NCBI GenBank assembly: GCA_965218715.1
Contig: CBDCLY010000002.1
Coordinates: forward strand, 1 to 64,000
Length of the DNA: 64,000 bases
Direction of reading: 5' to 3'
Source: CBDCLY01 sp965218715
GTDB lineage: Bacteria; Bacteroidota; Bacteroidia; Flavobacteriales_E; Vicingaceae
Below the pieces are notes generated by a model. The model saw nothing but the letters and a program-made list of their open reading frames with translations, made no database searches and was not told the origin of the DNA. A program made the position numbers and the translations under genes. Every line of letters begins with the position of its first letter. The stretch's first letter is position 1. Shown one piece after another: positions 27,184 through 36,424 of this stretch.

Positions 27184-28159
27184 TCTCTGAAGCTTACGAC
27201 AATTCTCTTTATCGAATCGTTCCTTAACTGTTTTGTTCCACTTCTTGTTGATTGCTCTCTTTTTAAACTCTTCTAATTTCTTGCTCCTGAGGATTCCCTC
27301 CCAATTCTTCTTGAATCAATTTCATTTGTTGATTCAAGAAGTATTCTTTTTGCTGTTGATCGATGTCGGTTTTTACCTTAGATTGAATGTCATTTTTCAA
27401 CTCCAAGTAATTGAAATTCTTTAGTGATGTGACTTAGTAAATTCTCTGATCTCTTTTGAATGTCTGGCTCTTCTAATAAGGCTTGCTTCTCGCCTACTTT
27501 AGCATTCATGTTAGAAGCAATAAAGTTGATCATGATAAGAACTACTTTCAATGTTCTTAATTGCAAATGCTGCTTCTGAAGGAATATTCGGTGCTTGATC
27601 AATTATCTTTAAGCGCCATTTCTTTAATTGAAGACTACCAAAGCATTAAATGCATCATCTTTAGGAGCTAGCATCACATCATAAGGTGCTACACTTAGCT
27701 TTAAGATAGGGTTCATGTTCAATAAGATCAATTAATTTGAAAACGTTTCTTTCCTTGAATGATAACAGTTGTATTGCCATCAGGCATTTGAAACACTTTC
27801 AAAATACGAGCAATGGTTCCCAATTTCATACAATTGATCTTTATTCGGTTCTTCTACTTGATCGTCTGTTTGAGAAATAACACCCAATAACTTTATCACT
27901 GCTGTTGGCGTCTTTTATTAAACGAATCGATTTATCTCTTCCAACAGTTATTGGAATCACAACGCCTGGGAAATAAAACAGTATTTCTTAAGTGGTAAAA
28001 TGGAAAACTTCTGGAGTTTCCTCCTTATTCATTTCTTCTTCATCCTCAGAAGTCATTAATGGAATAAACTCCGTTTCATCATTGATTATATTGCCAAGAT
28101 GAAGTGGATCGAATTGAAATGACTGCTCATAAAAAAGTCATATTGTCAGGTTTGCTCAT
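27184..28159 (-). pseudogene. lon: Lon N-terminal domain region, broken by several frameshifts (probably sequence errors)
   Basis: The minus strand encodes the rest of Lon in changing frames. It starts MSKPDNMTFL at 28159, then EFIPLMTSEDEEEMNKEE, a disrupted stretch of the LRNTVLFPG type, and VVIPITVGRDKSIRLIKDAN. Next come IGVISQTDD, QMPDGNTTVIIQGKKRFQ, LKLSVAPYDVMLAP and a KQALLEEPDIQKRSENLLSHI piece. The last pieces are KTDIDQQQKEYFLNQQMK and QEELGG. All parts of the substrate-binding N-domain are in the right order with only small indels, many in homopolymers. That pattern fits sequencing error better than decay. The correct product would be about 820-830 residues. Confidence 0.85.
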
Positions 28160-28244
28160 GTAAATACGATGCCTGAATCCCTTAAAAAAGTGATTGCTAC
28201 CTTGAAGTCAAGGTACATGCCAAACAGTAAATACTGCGCATCTG

Positions 28245-29456
28245 TCAGTTAATAGAAGTTCCTGTATTCTTTTGTTTTTCAATACACAGCAGTTAAAATG
28301 GCTTTGTCTTCATCTGTAAATGGAATCCCTCGACGTTCCATCATTTTCTCAGCAACTTCAAAAGCCTTTATTGGTTCTAAAAGTTTGCCATCCACCAGAC
28401 TCCTCCCCAAGAAAAGGAAGGAATAAAGTTTCTTGGAAATCCTCCACCATATATGTTTGCGCTAACTCCAACTAATGTTGCAGTATTAAACATGGTATTG
28501 ATTCCAGACTTGGAATGGTCTCCCATCATTAAACCACAAAATTGTAAGTCCTGAGTATCCTAAATCCTTGTTTTTCGAAATTCCAAATTTTAATGTTCGG
28601 CGTAATTGTTTTTAAGGTTAGACACATTGGTATCTGCACCTAAATTGCACCATTCGCCTAAAACAGAATTGCCTAAAAATCCATCATGACCTTTATTAGA
28701 ATATCCAAAGATTACGGAATTGCTTACCTCTCCTCCAACCTTTGAATGAGGACCTATATGGTTGTTGCTCCATAAATTTTACTTGATAATTTTAAGTGTT
28801 GCAGCCCTCACCTAAAGAAAATGGACCTCTAACTACACTTCCTTCCATAATTTCAGCATCCTTTTGAAATGTAAATTGGACCTGTTTTAGAATTTAATAT
28901 TGCTCCTTGTAACAACAGCACCCTCTTCTACAAAAACAAGTCCTCACCAATGTATTAGTTGCTGTCATCTATATTCTTCACTTGTTCTTCCATTGGCAAA
29001 TACTTTTATAATCGGCTTCTTAAGTGCTGCGGCATTTTTAGCAAATATGTCCCAAGGATAATTGATATGTAGAATTTCATTCGTCGTAACTTACTTGAGA
29101 AAATTCCTCACTGCCAAGGTTGTCCATGTCCACCTTTTTCTCAGTTCTGAAAGGCTATTATTTTCTCTTCATCTTGATGATACAACAATTCATTAATTTG
29201 AAGCTTATCAATATGGCTATTAATAGCTGATCATCAGGACAAACAGATCCATTGATATAGTAATTATCATTGCTGTATTTGGTTGAATATTTCTTTTGAA
29301 GGTAATCTTCAGTTAAGGAAAGAAAAATCCCCTGCCTTACTAGATTTCCACTTTTCAGTAATGGTTCTAATCCCAATGCGAATTTCTGCAACTGGTCTGA
29401 GTATAAGTAAATGGCAAAAGATCTAATCTACGATCGTCAAAAAGAATAAAATTCAT
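28245..29456 (-). pseudogene. Alternative GlmU: UDP-GlcNAc diphosphorylase/GlcN-1-P acetyltransferase-like, frameshifted
   Basis: Read across frames on the minus strand, this region encodes the Bacteroidota-type alternative GlmU. It starts MNFILFDDRRLDLLPFTYTQT at 29456, then a segment like VAEIRIGIRTITEKW, LTEDYLQKKYSTKY and NYYINGSVCPDDQLL. Later pieces include LKKPIIKVFANGR and the left-handed helix parts GPIYISKDAEIMEGSVVRGP, SNSVIFGYSNKGHDGFLGN and SVLGEWCNLGADT. The end carries GLMMGDHSKSGINTMFNTAT and RRGIPFTDEDKAILTAVY; the stop is at 28245. The enzyme would make UDP-GlcNAc for peptidoglycan and glycans. At least six indels interrupt it. Because the pathway is essential and the order is complete, these are probably sequence errors. 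It lies 86 bp upstream of lon on the same strand. Confidence 0.82.
29158..29391 (-). CDS. Fragment of the alternative GlmU (open piece of the frameshifted gene)
   Basis: The central part of this 77-codon open piece (LTEDYLQKKYSTKYSNDNYY, then INGSVCPDDQLL) is in the true frame of the alternative GlmU N-terminal domain. Both ends drift into wrong frames after indels. It is not an independent gene. Confidence 0.5.
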   Translation of the reverse strand: MQKFALGLEPLLKSGNLVRQGIFLSLTEDYLQKKYSTKYSNDNYYINGSVCPDDQLLIAILISFKLMNCCIIKMKRK

Positions 29457-29510
29457 AGTTGATTTTTTACAAAGTAACTGAATTCCTTGCTCTTTGTCTA
29501 CTTTCGCAAG

Positions 29511-29685
29511 ATGTATCGAAAAGACAAAATAAAAGGGATCATTGCATTCATCCTCTTCGGAATGATTGGCATTAACTTATCTAATCTGGGGCGATGGAAT
29601 TGAAATTAAAATAAGCAGTGCTGGTGCTGTAATCATTTGGTTTGGTACGATGTTTTTTCTGAATAAAAAAGGACCAAAAGAATAG
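29511..29685 (+). pseudogene. Small hydrophobic protein, about 57 residues, with one frameshift
   Basis: From ATG 29511 the frame reads MYRKDKIKGIIAFILFGMIG and then meets a stop. Removing one base near 29583 joins it to WGDGIEIKISSAGAVIIWFG and a TAG at 29685. Two hydrophobic segments suggest a small inner-membrane protein of unknown function. The indel lies in the error-rich stretch of the window. A TACTTTCG box ends 4 bases before the ATG. It is divergent from the glmU-like gene and convergent with the permease. Confidence 0.5.
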
Positions 29686-29686
29686 T

Positions 29687-30277
29687 TTACTTTTTCTTTA
29701 GAAGTAGCACTGGTAATAAGGTAAGGTCGGTAATCACGGCAAATAAAAGTGTCATGCTAACAAAAAGCCCAATGTAGAAAGTGCTTAGGAAATCGGAGAA
29801 CAAAAGACTTGCAAAACCACCCAATAGGATAATGCTTGTAATAATAATTGCTTTTCCTGTAGATATGAAGGTTCTTCTTAAACTTAATAAATTCGATTTT
29901 CCCAATTTAATTTCTTGTCTGTACCTGCTTAAAAAGTGAATGGTATCGTCCACGGCAATTCCAAATGCTATGGTAAATACAATTGCTGTGGTCATGTTTA
30001 AGTCAATTCCTGCAAATCCAATAAATCCTGCTGTTAAAACAATCGGAAACAAATTGGGTACCAATGAAAGGAAAGCCATCTTTAGTGATTTAAATAATAT
30101 TCCCATGCTAATGGCAATGATGAAAAAGGCAACAAACAAACCCAAGATGATGTTTTTCGAAACGTATCGGCCGCTTTCATCAATGATGACTGTTGTTCCA
30201 GTTAGCCGATAATCTAATACATTTTGATTGATCTCCTTTTCATAAAATAGGCGAAGACTATCTGATTTTAATAGCAT
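29687..30277 (-). CDS. MMPL/RND-type permease, C-terminal fragment
   Basis: This 196-codon open piece contains the last membrane bundle of the permease that starts at 31960. It has about five segments with the RND-typical TTAIVFTIAFGIAVDDTIHFL near residue 92, where the two Asp lie in the proton-relay position. The ATG at 30277 is internal. The frame is linked to the upstream parts through 30278-30440, where DPGSRAMLLKSDSL precedes it. It ends LLPVLLLKKK. Confidence 0.8.
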   Translation of the reverse strand: MLLKSDSLRLFYEKEINQNVLDYRLTGTTVIIDESGRYVSKNIILGLFVAFFIIAISMGILFKSLKMAFLSLVPNLFPIVLTAGFIGFAGIDLNMTTAIVFTIAFGIAVDDTIHFLSRYRQEIKLGKSNLLSLRRTFISTGKAIIITSIILLGGFASLLFSDFLSTFYIGLFVSMTLLFAVITDLTLLPVLLLKKK

Positions 30278-30440
30278 TGCTCTTGAGCCTGGGTCAATTA
30301 ACTTGGCACTTAAGTCGACCTAATTTGCCTTCTTCGTCGATAATCAATTGAAACTCTTCTTGCTCTTTAAACACTTCAATTTGTTCATCCAAATAATTGA
30401 ATCTCTTCTCTCGCTTTCAGGTATGACATAGAATTGGTCT
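30278..30440 (-). pseudogene. Permease segment split over frames
   Basis: The minus strand here reads, in alternating frames, NDKDQFYVIPESER, then LDEQIEVFKEQEEFQLIIDE and KLIDPGSRAMLL. It bridges the middle and C-terminal parts of the MMPL-like permease. At least two indels are needed to restore one frame. Confidence 0.7.
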
Positions 30441-30686
30441 TTATCGTTTCTTAAGCGCTCGATTAAGCATTTTGTATGCACTTGTTGGACTAATTACCTG
30501 AGTTAAATCATACAATTCTTTTGCATATTCTTCCAATTTGGCAATTTCAAGCATCAGTTCATGCTCATTGATTTTGTTTTCACCTTTTGCAATTAATGCC
30601 ATTTCAAATGGCCTTAAGCCACCAAACTCATCTTGAAAGAATCTAACTTCCTTCATGATCTTATTGTCTTCCCCTAGATCTTGCAT
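30441..30686 (-). CDS. MMPL/RND-type permease, periplasmic middle fragment
   Basis: This 81-codon open piece holds part of the second periplasmic domain (GGLRPFEMALIAKGENKINEHELMLEIAKLEEYAKEL). Its first residues, MQDLGEDNKI, continue a frame that begins within the preceding piece as FDYFLMQDL. A single indel near 30700 therefore separates it from the N-terminal part. Not a separate gene. Confidence 0.75.
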   Translation of the reverse strand: MQDLGEDNKIMKEVRFFQDEFGGLRPFEMALIAKGENKINEHELMLEIAKLEEYAKELYDLTQVISPTSAYKMLNRALKKR

Positions 30687-31960
30687 CAGAAAATAATCGA
30701 ACTTGCACCCTGACTAGCTCCTATTAATGCTAGGATGGTTAACAATGCATAGAACATAAGAACCTTCTTCCTATTTCTGCATAACAACACAAATGAAGAA
30801 GCCAGAAAGCGGTCCCAATTGCTTCCCCTAGACTGTGGTTTTAGAATCTTTTTCGTTTTAATCAACATGAAAATGGATGGGATAAACAGTATGCTTAACA
30901 CAAAGGCCAATAAAACCCCAATGGCTGTAAATATTCCAAAATCACGGACAGGCTCCATGCTAACTCCTATCAAAGTAATAAAGCCCAATGCTGTTGTTAA
31001 TGAGGTCAACAATGTTGCTGTTCCCACTTTTTTCAGCATGTTTTTAATGCTAGTTATTTTGTCATTACCCAATCTTATTTCTTCCAAGTATTTAGAAACA
31101 AGATGAACCACATCAGACATGCCTACCACAAGCATGATAACAGGCAATAAGGTAGTCATCATGTTCAATGGAGTTCCACTCAGTTGCATAATGCCAAGGC
31201 TACCCAATACGGCAATTGAAACCGTTAACAGAGGAATAAAGACACCCCAAACTGAGCGATAAGTAATGATTAGAAATAAAACCAAAACCCCTATAACAAA
31301 TGCCATAAAGGTTAAAAACTCCCATTGCATTATTTCAATGTATGCCTTTTGACCAAGAATTTTCCCCATGGCATGCACCTCATCAAAGTCTTGCTCTTCA
31401 AGTAGTTTCTCCATGGCAACTGCCAACTCATCAGATTTTACTTTTGAAATCATTTGAACATTTTTAAACAAAATGATCATGGATTTTTTGTCTGCACTGA
31501 TGAATTGCATTATGGGGTCTTTTCCAGAAAAAATTCGAATTGAATCGCTTTGGTATTTTGATGGTTCATCCCAATGGAAATACGGAACAGCCTTTAATCC
31601 AATTCCATTGCTATTTGTTTTAAAATAAACTTGATCAAGAGGGTTTACAAGGCCTCTATAATGAGGTAATTCTTTAAGGTCATTAACAAATTCTGAGACC
31701 GACTCTAAAAACTTTTGATGAAAGATCCCTTCTTCGTTTCTTAAGCCAATGATGATAAAATCATTGTCATTTTCGAAGGTATTTCGAAAGTTCTCGTAAA
31801 ATGAAAGGTCGTCGTTTTGCTTAGGAAAGAACTTTTCGAAATCGTAATCGAATTTTAAATAGAGTGCTCTATTTGCAAAAAAGCCAGAAAGCAAAAGCAA
31901 GCCAACCAGCACCAATTTGCTCCATGCTTTGTATTTCTTTTCTTCTTGTGTATTCATCAA
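30686..31960 (-). CDS. MMPL/RND-type permease, N-terminal part
   Basis: This 424-codon piece has an N-terminal membrane segment and a periplasmic domain (about residues 35-200). A bundle of five to six segments follows, with NMMTTLLPVIMLVVGMSDVVHLVSKYLEE near residue 265, the RND/patched-like signature. Together with the downstream pieces it forms one gene at 29687-31960 of about 755 codons. That is the size of MMPL-type (not full HAE1-type) transporters, which export lipids, hydrophobic compounds or hopanoids. The substrate is unknown. It follows the oligopeptide-binding lipoprotein gene by 2 bp on the same strand, so the two are probably co-transcribed. Confidence 0.85.
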   Translation of the reverse strand: MMNTQEEKKYKAWSKLVLVGLLLLSGFFANRALYLKFDYDFEKFFPKQNDDLSFYENFRNTFENDNDFIIIGLRNEEGIFHQKFLESVSEFVNDLKELPHYRGLVNPLDQVYFKTNSNGIGLKAVPYFHWDEPSKYQSDSIRIFSGKDPIMQFISADKKSMIILFKNVQMISKVKSDELAVAMEKLLEEQDFDEVHAMGKILGQKAYIEIMQWEFLTFMAFVIGVLVLFLIITYRSVWGVFIPLLTVSIAVLGSLGIMQLSGTPLNMMTTLLPVIMLVVGMSDVVHLVSKYLEEIRLGNDKITSIKNMLKKVGTATLLTSLTTALGFITLIGVSMEPVRDFGIFTAIGVLLAFVLSILFIPSIFMLIKTKKILKPQSRGSNWDRFLASSFVLLCRNRKKVLMFYALLTILALIGASQGASSIIF

Positions 31961-31962
31961 TT

Positions 31963-33603
31963 CTAATCTAACTTATTTACGTTCTTTAAAACAAGTAGAT
32001 TCATCGGATTGTTCTTCATTCCAGTAATCGATTTAGGAATAAAACGCATTACCTCATCATAAAATAGTGGAATTACTGGGGCATCCTCCATCACTAGGCT
32101 ATCCATTTTCTGATACAAACGAGATCGTTCTTGTGGTTCACTGTTGATAAGAGCCTGTGTGTACCAAGAATCAAATTGCTCATTGCTGTAATGTGTGTAG
32201 TTTGGTCCATCTGGAGAAAAATTGCTCGATTTGAACAATGACAAATAATTTTCTGCATCAGGATAATCGGCAATCCAAGATTTCCTAAACAAGGCAATTG
32301 CACCATTTGCTATTAAATCGTTGTTGGTGGCTGGTGGGTTGACTTCAATCTTTACTTTAAGGCCTAATTGTCCCCATTGATGCTGTAAGTATTCACAAAT
32401 ATCTAGGTATTCAGAAGTGGTGCTTATCACAAATTCTGGCACGGCTTCTATGCTTGAGTAAGCCCTTTCTAAAATCAATTGTTTGGCTTTTTCAGGATTG
32501 TATTCATAGGCAATATCTGCTCCTCCATTGTGTCCAGGAAGTCCGGATGGGATCATTCCTACATTTGCTGGAATACCAACCCCATTCCTAAGGTATTTGA
32601 TCATCTTTTCTCGATTGAAGCCAATGTTCAATGCCTTTCTAAATGATTTAAAACGAAGTGGACTATTTTCTAAGAAAACGGCAGTGCTATCTTGGTAAAT
32701 CCCTAGGTATTCGGTGTTTAAATAGGGACTTCTTAAAAGATTAAACGATTTTGAATAATTTTCATTTAACTCACCCTGGCTAGTAAGTAATTCATCTTTA
32801 TAGGCTCCTTTTAATCCAGAAAGTAGGTCCAGTTCTCCCTTGACAAATTTCAGGAAACTGATTTCTTGATCCTTGATGAACGAGATGGAAACAGCATCTA
32901 AATATGGTAATTGATTGCCGTTTCGATCTTTTTCAAAATAATTCTTGTTTTTGAGCAAGACCAATTTCCCGTTCTCTTTCCAGTATTCAAATTTAAATGG
33001 ACCAGTACCAATAGGTGATTGTCTAAAATCATCACCATAATGCTGAACAACCTCATGAGGAAGTATAGAACAATATTGCATGCTTAACAAACCCAAGAAT
33101 GGTGGAAAAGCTTGCTTTAAACTAATTTGTAAAGTGGTATCATTAATAACTTGAATCGACAATTGTTCCATCGAGTCTCTTTCTACAATGTTAAACACCC
33201 ATTTTCCTGGAGAAATTAATTCTGGATCGATGATTCTGTTGAAGCTATAGACTACGTCATTAGCATTCAGCTTTCTTGTAGAATCTTTAAATATTTGGCT
33301 TGGATGAAAGAAAACATCATTTCTCAGGTGAAAAAGATAAGTGCTACCACTGTCCAGGATTTCCCAAGATTTTGCAATGCAAGGTGCCACTTCTAGTTGG
33401 GCATCCATTTGCACTAAACCATTAAAAAGCTGATTACTGGCATTGATATTTGCTAGGTTTCTAGCAAATGCTGGATCTAAGGATTGTACTCCTTCTGGGA
33501 TATTCAATCGAAAAATCTTTTCATCGCCATATCTTTCCTCTTGTTGGCAGGATAAAAGTCCAACAAGAATGAAAAGGAGAATTAAGCGTTTTTCAACAAG
33601 CAA
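31963..33603 (-). CDS. ABC transporter substrate-binding lipoprotein, family 5 (oligopeptide/dipeptide type)
   Basis: This 546-residue periplasmic binding protein of the OppA/DppA family has a lipobox FILVGLLSCQQ (Cys near residue 19). The family signature LNANDVVYSFNRIIDP is near residue 112, with GTGPFKFEYWKENGKLVLLKNKNYFE at about 197-222. The C-terminal part has YHSNEQFD-like HYSNEQFDSWYTQAL. It would bind peptides or other solutes for an ABC importer, but no permease or ATPase gene lies nearby. The neighbour is instead an MMPL-like permease, an unusual pair. The start is taken as TTG at 33603, since no ATG precedes the signal peptide in frame. Confidence 0.88.
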   Translation of the reverse strand: MLVEKRLILLFILVGLLSCQQEERYGDEKIFRLNIPEGVQSLDPAFARNLANINASNQLFNGLVQMDAQLEVAPCIAKSWEILDSGSTYLFHLRNDVFFHPSQIFKDSTRKLNANDVVYSFNRIIDPELISPGKWVFNIVERDSMEQLSIQVINDTTLQISLKQAFPPFLGLLSMQYCSILPHEVVQHYGDDFRQSPIGTGPFKFEYWKENGKLVLLKNKNYFEKDRNGNQLPYLDAVSISFIKDQEISFLKFVKGELDLLSGLKGAYKDELLTSQGELNENYSKSFNLLRSPYLNTEYLGIYQDSTAVFLENSPLRFKSFRKALNIGFNREKMIKYLRNGVGIPANVGMIPSGLPGHNGGADIAYEYNPEKAKQLILERAYSSIEAVPEFVISTTSEYLDICEYLQHQWGQLGLKVKIEVNPPATNNDLIANGAIALFRKSWIADYPDAENYLSLFKSSNFSPDGPNYTHYSNEQFDSWYTQALINSEPQERSRLYQKMDSLVMEDAPVIPLFYDEVMRFIPKSITGMKNNPMNLLVLKNVNKLD

Positions 33604-33652
33604 GTTTTACTATTTGAGTAACTATTAAATGCAGCAGAAAATGAAGTATCCT

Positions 33653-34252
33653 CTATTTAGCGTCTAAGCCAAGAAGCACATTCACTTGTCTGTATTCTTG
33701 AATTCTAGGATCAAAAATTTCGTCAATTTTAAATTCAATCTCTACATCTTTGTCAATCAAGGATTTGTATTTATTCACCATATCATAATTGGTGTCAACT
33801 TCGTACAACCAATAGAATTTATGGCTTTTTCCAACTTCATCCTTTAAACTTACTATGACAACAGTCTCATCTTCTACTTTGGTAATTGTCCCTTGAATGT
33901 TTTGTTCTTCCATGATGCTTGGATCTCCTTCTGTAACTCTTTTAGACATCGCCAAAAGTTTTTCTGGACAATGATTGGCCATATTTAGAGCAATCAATTG
34001 ACCCAAAGCTTCACCTTCTTGGTCAATGTTATTCATGTTTATGCCATGCTCTTTTTTCAATTCCTTTTTATAAGGCATTGCCGATTGGATCATACATAAC
34101 CCAATTTCCATTGTGTATTGATCAACATTCATGGTATCAGAAATTCCATCGAAACATTGACAAGATTCTATAGAAATTTTATCTAAATAATTTTGAGCAC
34201 TTAATGAGTTAAGTGAAAGAGCAATAATTGCTAGGAGAATAAGTTTTTTCAT
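33653..34252 (-). CDS. Exported protein of unknown function
   Basis: This 199-residue protein has a Sec signal peptide (MKKLILLAIIALSLNSLSAQ). The mature N-terminal half is helical with paired Cys (ESCQCFDG, and later IGLCMIQ and ANHCPEK). The C-terminal half (about residues 118-195) is beta-rich with IQGTITKVEDETVVIVSLKD and EVEFKI-like DVEIEFKIDEIFD, resembling an OB-like fold. I do not recognise a named family. It is a single gene with 115 bp before the divergent AI-2E family gene. A periplasmic location is inferred. Confidence 0.75.
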   Translation of the reverse strand: MKKLILLAIIALSLNSLSAQNYLDKISIESCQCFDGISDTMNVDQYTMEIGLCMIQSAMPYKKELKKEHGINMNNIDQEGEALGQLIALNMANHCPEKLLAMSKRVTEGDPSIMEEQNIQGTITKVEDETVVIVSLKDEVGKSHKFYWLYEVDTNYDMVNKYKSLIDKDVEIEFKIDEIFDPRIQEYRQVNVLLGLDAK

Positions 34253-34351
34253 GTAGTTTTTTTAGCTGCGTAAAGGTGAGCAAAATAATGTTCAGACGCT
34301 AGCGAAATAAGAATATTCACTTGCACATAATTAATTTCAATGGAATAGCTT

Positions 34352-34359
34352 TAATTTAG
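34352..34359 (+). promoter_or_regulatory. Candidate -7 box (TAATTTAG) of the AI-2E family gene
   Basis: TAATTTAG differs from TAnnTTTG at one position and ends 8 bases before the ATG at 34368. Confidence 0.3.
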
Positions 34360-34367
34360 CTGAACCT

Positions 34368-35417
34368 ATGGAAGATTCTAACTCGTCTATTGCCAATCTT
34401 TGGAAAATCTTACTGACTTTAATCTTGCTGATTTATGCCATGGTGCAAGGGAGGCCGATACTTGCCCCTATTGTTTTTAGTGGATTCATTGCGGTTATCT
34501 TAATGCCTTTGGTTAGCTTCTTAGAAAGGAAAAGAATGCCAAGTGGATTATCCATCTTTCTTACCCTTATTTTGGTTTTCATTTTTGCATTTGGAGGAAT
34601 ATACCTTATCGGAGTTCAAGGAAAATCATTGGTAACAGACATTCCTGATTTGGTAGAGAAATACCAAGCATTTCTTGATAAGAGTAGAATTGAGGTTGAA
34701 CATTTAATTGGCAGCTCTGCTGAAGAACAATTTAGTTTGATAAAGGAAAACACTAGTGGCATCATCTCTTCCAGCACAGACCTTTTAAAGGAAGCAGTAA
34801 ATGCAACCTCAAGTGTTTTAAGTTTTGCTAGCCTAGTACCCATTTATGTGGTCTTTATTCTTTTGTCCAGAAAAAACATCATCCGCTTTCTTGAGTCCAT
34901 TGGCAAACAAAGAGGGAAAGATTACCTAAAAATTGCGCATGAAATGAAAGCCATGATCCACAATTACATTGGAGGATTGTTAATTGTTGTCATCATAATC
35001 GCAGTATTAAATACTGTTGGATTGTTGGCACTTGGAATAAAACACGCCATTTTCTTAGGCGCCCTATCTGGTGCGCTGACAGTTATTCCTTATATCGGCA
35101 TACTTGTAGGTGGAACAATTCCAATATTAGTTGCCATCTTAACAAAAGATAGCATGTGGTATCCGTTTGGAGTATTTTGTTTGATTGCTCTGATACAATT
35201 TCTTGAAGGCAACTTTATTACGCCTAAGATAATGGGTTCTAAGGTGAACATTAATCCACTAGCAGCGATAGTTTCTTTGTTGATAGGTGCAGCAATTTGG
35301 GGAGTCATAGGGATGGTAATTGCCATTCCAACCATTGGCATCTTTAGAATAATATTCCTCAACATCGAAGAATTGAAGCCCTATGCTTTGCTGCTTTCTA
35401 GCGACCCAGATGATTAG
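34368..35417 (+). CDS. AI-2E family transporter (PerM/TqsA-like)
   Basis: This 349-residue membrane protein has about eight membrane segments. It carries the family pattern: an N-terminal pair of segments, a soluble helical loop (about residues 85-145), and the C-terminal block YIGGLLIVVIIIAVLNTVGL, ALSGALTVIPYIGILVGG and EGNFITPKIMGSKVNINPLAA. The last of these is the diagnostic UPF0118 motif. Some members export AI-2; many are uncharacterised or act in Na+/H+ exchange, so a quorum-sensing role should not be assumed. The stop codon overlaps the stop of the convergent PorP/SprF gene by 4 bp. Confidence 0.9.
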   Translation: MEDSNSSIANLWKILLTLILLIYAMVQGRPILAPIVFSGFIAVILMPLVSFLERKRMPSGLSIFLTLILVFIFAFGGIYLIGVQGKSLVTDIPDLVEKYQAFLDKSRIEVEHLIGSSAEEQFSLIKENTSGIISSSTDLLKEAVNATSSVLSFASLVPIYVVFILLSRKNIIRFLESIGKQRGKDYLKIAHEMKAMIHNYIGGLLIVVIIIAVLNTVGLLALGIKHAIFLGALSGALTVIPYIGILVGGTIPILVAILTKDSMWYPFGVFCLIALIQFLEGNFITPKIMGSKVNINPLAAIVSLLIGAAIWGVIGMVIAIPTIGIFRIIFLNIEELKPYALLLSSDPDD

Positions 35418-36424
35418 AATTTAGCACAAGGCACCAAGAACTTTTTATTCCTTCTTTTTTTCCTTCTACTTGCAGCTTCATAAATGATGGAAATTTCATG
35501 TGCTCCTCCTGTATTGGATGCCAGACGTGACACTGTAACATCGTAGGTATAACCAATTCTAAGGTTTCTTTCAGGCATGCTATAGCCTAGTAAAACGATG
35601 AATGCATCATTGTTTTGATAACCTGGCTCATAACTTTTTACTCCAGGGATTCCTCGGTACCAAAAACCAAAGATGAAGGGAGTGTGGTTGTAATAGGCCC
35701 CTATGTCGAACTGATCATATAAACCTTGAGATTTATAGTGGATGGCGGTAGTGATGTCTTGAGCAGAAAGTCTCTTTTTTACTGGTCCAGAAAGCTGAAA
35801 ACGATATCCCGCCTGAACCGATAATTTCATGGGTAGTGTACTATTGCCTCCCTCTTGAAGTAAGGATTGATTGGGTTCATTCAAGTGATTCAAGGCGGTG
35901 CCAAACCAAAACTTTTCTCCATACAACACTAAGCCTGTGCTTATGTCTGGATAAGAAACCGTTTCGTTTGCAAAGGCATTCTCATCACCTGTAATTGGAT
36001 TATCCGTTTCTAATTGATCGTTAAAAACCAGTTTGGAATAATCTAAACTCCTAAAGGCATAGCCAAACTTTAAGCCTGGCTGCAAGAACAGCTTTCTTTT
36101 CAATTGAAAACGATAAGCATAAGCCAACCCAACTAAATTAGTATTGAGTCCAAACGAACCTGCTTCTTCACGGTTTAAAACCAATCCAAACCCACTGTTA
36201 ATTTCAGCGGCATTGTATTCATAACTGGCATGGTAAGATTCAAATGCTCCAGGTATTCCAGGCCATTGATGCCGATAATTCATCACAAATCGATGTTCAA
36301 CCGTAGAACCAGTAAATCCAGGATTTTCGTAAAGTGGAGCAGCATAAAATTGAGAATACTGCATGTCTTGAGCTGATGAAGCTAGTACAATTAAAAGGCT
36401 AAACATTGTAATGATTTGCTTCAC
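35414..36424 (-). CDS. PorP/SprF family type IX secretion outer-membrane protein
   Basis: This 336-residue barrel protein has a signal peptide cut after SSAQ (near residue 19). The family opening follows: MQYSQFYAAPLYENPGFTG, then RFVMNYRHQWPG. The C-terminal region has NLRIGYTYDVTVSRLASNTGGAHEISIIY, typical of PorP/SprF. SprF-like proteins help secrete or anchor a partner giant protein, such as SprB, via the T9SS. The gene is directly downstream of, and overlaps by 4 bp, the TPR-PD40 gene, which follows the giant PKD protein. This reproduces the common adhesin, accessory protein, SprF operon. Confidence 0.93.
   Translation of the reverse strand: MKQIITMFSLLIVLASSAQDMQYSQFYAAPLYENPGFTGSTVEHRFVMNYRHQWPGIPGAFESYHASYEYNAAEINSGFGLVLNREEAGSFGLNTNLVGLAYAYRFQLKRKLFLQPGLKFGYAFRSLDYSKLVFNDQLETDNPITGDENAFANETVSYPDISTGLVLYGEKFWFGTALNHLNEPNQSLLQEGGNSTLPMKLSVQAGYRFQLSGPVKKRLSAQDITTAIHYKSQGLYDQFDIGAYYNHTPFIFGFWYRGIPGVKSYEPGYQNNDAFIVLLGYSMPERNLRIGYTYDVTVSRLASNTGGAHEISIIYEAASRRKKRRNKKFLVPCAKF

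Noticed and set aside
25672..28159. lon as a true pseudogene
   Set aside because: The ATPase and protease domains are perfectly intact and the N-domain order is complete. Homopolymer indels and equal damage to neighbouring genes point to sequence error.
30441..31960. Programmed frameshifting in the permease gene
   Set aside because: No clear slippery heptamer with a downstream stem was seen, and further breaks occur nearby in unrelated genes.
34368..35417. A quorum-sensing (AI-2) exporter role
   Set aside because: The UPF0118 family is broad and no AI-2 genes are in the window, so only the family is assigned.
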